From NCBI GenBank assembly GCA_013814015.1, contig JACCQS010000320.1, forward strand, positions 1 to 15,728: a stretch of DNA of 15,728 bases, read 5' to 3'. Positions 13,476-15,728 of this stretch are shown piece by piece; the first letter of the stretch is position 1, and every line of letters begins with the position of its first letter. The translations under genes were made by a program, and so were the position numbers. The stretch comes from Geodermatophilaceae bacterium (GTDB taxonomy: Bacteria; Actinomycetota; Actinomycetes; Mycobacteriales; Geodermatophilaceae). The notes below the pieces were generated by a model. The model had not been told where the DNA came from. It did no database searches and saw nothing but the letters and a program-made list of their open reading frames with translations.

Positions 13476-14203
13476 TCCCGACGGAGTTCGGCCAACCCGG
13501 CCCGATGCTCGTGCAGGAGTTCGGCCAGTCCGGCCAGCGACATCCCGACCAGGCTGGCTCTGAAGGTCACTCCGCTCAATCCCTCGACCGAAGCAGCCGC
13601 CGGCACGACCAGGACCGCACAGCCCGCATCCCGCGCCGACGTCGCTCCGGTCACCGAGTCCTCGATAGCTATGCAATCCGGGGCAGCGACACCCAGCCGG
13701 TCCGCGGCGAGCAGGTACGGGTCGGGATGCGGCTTTCCTCGACTGACCTCCTCACCGCTCACGACGGTGTGAAACGACCCCACGGGTAGGGCCTGCACGA
13801 CGGTGTCGGTCATCTGCCGATAGGACATCGTCACCAACCCGGTCGGCACCCCGGCCGCAAGAACCTCGGCCAGCAGGGCCTTCGCGCCCCGCCGCCACGG
13901 AGGGGCCTTAGCTACACCGGCGACGACATGAGATTGCATCCGATCGATGATCACCGCGTTCGGTAGGTCGACGCCGATCTCCTCGCGCAAGTACGTGGCG
14001 GAATCCCAGAGCGACCAGCCAACGAGGTGTCGGGCCTGCTCGGGCCCCCAGTCCTGGCCGTACTCCCCGACCAGCAGCCGCTCCGCCTCGAACCACAACG
14101 GCTCGCTGTCCACCAAGGTTCCGTCGAGGTCGAAGAGCACCGCCGCCGGCAGCGACGTTTCCTGGCGGTTTCCGCCGAAACCGCCAGCATCGGGGGCGCT
14201 CAT
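13424..14203 (-). CDS. HAD-family phosphatase (beta-phosphoglucomutase-like subclass)
   Basis: This is a predicted phosphohydrolase or phosphomutase-type hydrolase of 259 residues. Motif I is FDLDGTLVDSE, with nucleophile Asp25 and Asp27. Motif II is in LVTMS (about 123-127). Motif III is Lys157 in RGKPHPDPY, and motif IV is IEDSVTGATSA (Glu181, Asp182). A helical cap lies between motifs I and II. The substrate is unknown. The ATG overlaps the metH stop as ATGA, which fixes the start and indicates coupling. The first 17 residues before the conserved strand are unusual: codons 6-14 lie in a copy of the 26-bp palindrome found also at 11440-11510. The last 52 bp overlap the 3' end of the oppositely oriented RecB-like gene, so the C-terminal tail (SGSGAGSSTGIAATG) is low complexity. 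Confidence 0.9.
   Translation of the reverse strand: MSAPDAGGFGGNRQETSLPAAVLFDLDGTLVDSEPLWFEAERLLVGEYGQDWGPEQARHLVGWSLWDSATYLREEIGVDLPNAVIIDRMQSHVVAGVAKAPPWRRGAKALLAEVLAAGVPTGLVTMSYRQMTDTVVQALPVGSFHTVVSGEEVSRGKPHPDPYLLAADRLGVAAPDCIAIEDSVTGATSARDAGCAVLVVPAAASVEGLSGVTFRASLVGMSLAGLAELLHEHRAGLAELRRDQSGSGAGSSTGIAATG
14162..14187. repeat. palindromic element copy 3, inside the HAD reading frame
   Basis: Arms CTGGCGGTTT and AAACCGCCAG are identical to those of copy 1, with a different 6-nt centre (CCGCCG). The total length is again 26 bp. It is read in frame by the HAD gene as a Gly-rich segment (AGGFGGNRQ) just after the start codon. In mRNA it would form a hairpin about 16 nt after the start codon. 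Confidence 0.85.
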
Positions 14204-15728
14204 CGAGCGTTGAAGTATTTCGCTTCCGGGTGATGCACGATCATCGCCGACGTGGACTGCTCCGGATGCAGTTGGAACTCTTCGGACAGCTCGACCCCGA
14301 TCCGGCTGGGTTCCAGCAGGCCGACGAGTTGGTGCTGGTCCTCGAGGTTCGGGCAGGCCGGGTAGCCGAATGCGAACCGCGCACCCCGGTAACCCAACTT
14401 GAAGAACGACTCCAGATCTTCTGGATCCTCCGATGCGGCATTTCTACCGTCGTCGAAATGCAATTCACCGCGTACGCGCTGGTGCCAACGTTCGGCGAGG
14501 GCCTCGGTCAGCTGCACGGACAATCCGTGCACCTCGAGGTAGTCGCGATAGGCGTTCTTGGCGAGCAGTTCGTTGGCGTACTCGCTGACCCGATTGCCCA
14601 TCGTGACGATGTCGAAGGCGATCACATCCACGTCACCGGAGTCCTTGGAGCGAAAGAAGTCCGACATGCACAGCCGGCGTTCTCGACGCTGCCGGGGGAA
14701 GCTGAACCGGGTGCGCTCGGCACCGGACTCATCGAGCACGATCAGGTCGTCGCCGCTGCTGACGCAGGGGTAGTACCCGTACACGACGGCCGCCTCGAGA
14801 ACGCCCTCGGTGGCGAAGCGGTCCAGCCAGTAGCGCAATCTGGGCCGCCCCTCGGTCTCCACCAGCTCCTCGTACGTCGGACCCCCGCCACCGCGGGCTG
14901 CGCGCAATCCCCACTGCCCGAGGAAGGTGGCCCGCTCGTCGATCATCGGCGCGTATTCGGCAAGTGCGATCCCTTTGACCACCCGCGGCCCCCAGAACGG
15001 CGGCGACGGGACGGGATTGTCGGGCGCCACATCCGAGCGGCCGACGAAGACCTCTTCCGGGACGGCGTTGGCGGCCCGCTCGGCGGCGATCCGCAGGGAC
15101 CGCTCCCGGCGGGCCTTGCGCTCGGCCTTGCGCTGCTCGGCGAGGTCCTGCTTCGGCTCGCTGGGCATCGCCGCGTCCGGGACAGTCCCGCGCCGGCGGG
15201 CCAGGATCGTATCCATCATCCGCAGCCCCTCGAAGGCATCCCGCGCGTAGTGCACGTCACCGTGATACATCTCGGCCAGGTCGTGTTCGACGTAGGCCCG
15301 GGTGAGTGCGGCTCCGCCGAGCAGGACCGGGTAGCTCTCGGAGATCCCGCGCGAGTTCAGCTCCTCAAGGTTCTCCTTCATGATCACGGTCGACTTCACG
15401 AGCAGGCCGGACATCCCGATCGCGTCTGCCCGGTGTTCCTGAGCCGCATCGACGATGCTCGCGATGGGCTGCTTGATCCCGAGGTTGACCACGGTGTAGC
15501 CGTTGTTGGAAAGGATGATGTCGACCAGGTTCTTGCCGATGTCGTGCACGTCGCCCTTGACCGTGGCCAGGACGATCGTGCCCTTGCCGCCGGTGTCGTC
15601 GGAGGCCTCCATGTGCGGTTCGAGGTACCCGACGGCGGTCTTCATCACCTCCGCGGACTGCAGCACGAAGGGCAGCTGCATCTGACCTGATCCAAATAGC
15701 TCGCCAACGGTCTTCATGCCGTGCAGCA
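14200..15728 (-). CDS. metH: Methionine synthase, cobalamin-dependent (C-terminal part, gene continues beyond window)
   Basis: MetH transfers a methyl group from methyl-tetrahydrofolate to homocysteine through cobalamin. The visible 508 or so codons start inside the B12 module and are open to the right edge; the Met at 15717 is internal (LHGMKTVGELFG), not the start. The cap-domain end GSGQMQLPFVLQSAEVMKT is followed by the cobalamin-binding GDVHDIGKN, whose His is the lower cobalt ligand, and GMSGLLVKSTVIMKENLEEL. A charged linker leads to the C-terminal AdoMet-binding reactivation domain, with GYYPCVSSGDD, FGYPACPNLED and EEFQLHPEQSTSAMIVHHPEAKYF. The homocysteine and folate modules lie outside the window. 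The stop overlaps the HAD start (ATGA). No fault is visible in the part seen. Confidence 0.96.
   Translation of the reverse strand, partial: LHGMKTVGELFGSGQMQLPFVLQSAEVMKTAVGYLEPHMEASDDTGGKGTIVLATVKGDVHDIGKNLVDIILSNNGYTVVNLGIKQPIASIVDAAQEHRADAIGMSGLLVKSTVIMKENLEELNSRGISESYPVLLGGAALTRAYVEHDLAEMYHGDVHYARDAFEGLRMMDTILARRRGTVPDAAMPSEPKQDLAEQRKAERKARRERSLRIAAERAANAVPEEVFVGRSDVAPDNPVPSPPFWGPRVVKGIALAEYAPMIDERATFLGQWGLRAARGGGGPTYEELVETEGRPRLRYWLDRFATEGVLEAAVVYGYYPCVSSGDDLIVLDESGAERTRFSFPRQRRERRLCMSDFFRSKDSGDVDVIAFDIVTMGNRVSEYANELLAKNAYRDYLEVHGLSVQLTEALAERWHQRVRGELHFDDGRNAASEDPEDLESFFKLGYRGARFAFGYPACPNLEDQHQLVGLLEPSRIGVELSEEFQLHPEQSTSAMIVHHPEAKYFNAR

Noticed and set aside
14230..15690. 486-codon plus-strand open frame opposite metH
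   Set aside because: It mirrors the metH codons, has no family features, and metH is recognised along its whole visible length.

Overview
The window is a high-GC actinobacterial chromosome segment (Actinomycetota) carrying the complete Pup-proteasome locus. The evidence is a Pup protein ending in GGQ, both Pup ligase-fold enzymes (Dop and PafA), the alpha and beta subunits of the 20S proteasome, and the Mpa/ARC ATPase with a C-terminal GQYL docking tail. An F420-dependent oxidoreductase and an actinobacterial-type TrmI agree with this. Family or genus cannot be fixed from the sequence; the gene content would fit a member of the Propionibacteriales, but that is a guess.

Layout. Positions 1-10292 are almost entirely minus-strand, so the reading order is right to left: mpa/arc, two tandem septum-formation-like lipoproteins, dop, a 5'-truncated DinB/DUF664 gene, a CX5R protein-tyrosine-phosphatase-like gene, pup, a frameshifted HNH/endonuclease VII gene, prcB, prcA, pafA, and the first codons of a putative exported protein at the window edge. 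Right of mpa lies a divergent 133-bp spacer, then a plus-strand F420-dependent (Fgd-like) oxidoreductase. It converges on trmI (minus) across a 90-bp gap with two near-identical palindromes. trmI and a Cas4-like RecB-family nuclease (plus) diverge from a 74-bp spacer. The nuclease overlaps tail to tail with a HAD hydrolase (minus), which is coupled by an ATGA overlap to the 3' part of metH (minus, running off the right edge).

How the genes work together. Dop deamidates the Gln of Pup to Glu and also depupylates. PafA ligates Pup to lysines of targets. Mpa binds Pup through its N-terminal coiled coil, unfolds the substrate and feeds it through PrcA/PrcB. The phosphatase, DinB remnant and lipoproteins are not core parts of this pathway.

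Most interesting observations. (1) Five genes (pafA, the phosphatase, dop, trmI and the RecB-like nuclease) have a TANNNT -10-like hexamer 6-7 nt before the start codon and no Shine-Dalgarno sequence. This suggests leaderless mRNAs, and separate transcription starts inside what looks like one operon. (2) A 26-bp palindrome with a 10-6-10 plan occurs three times, once inside the HAD reading frame. (3) The HNH gene between pup and prcB needs two frame changes in the same direction, one at a 5-C run. (4) The DinB gene has lost its N-terminus at the dop boundary. (5) One lipoprotein N-terminus carries a perfect 24-bp tandem duplication. I see no clearly new multi-gene system; the accessory genes embedded in the proteasome locus are the best candidates for unexplored function. 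There is no gene-free stretch longer than 300 bases.
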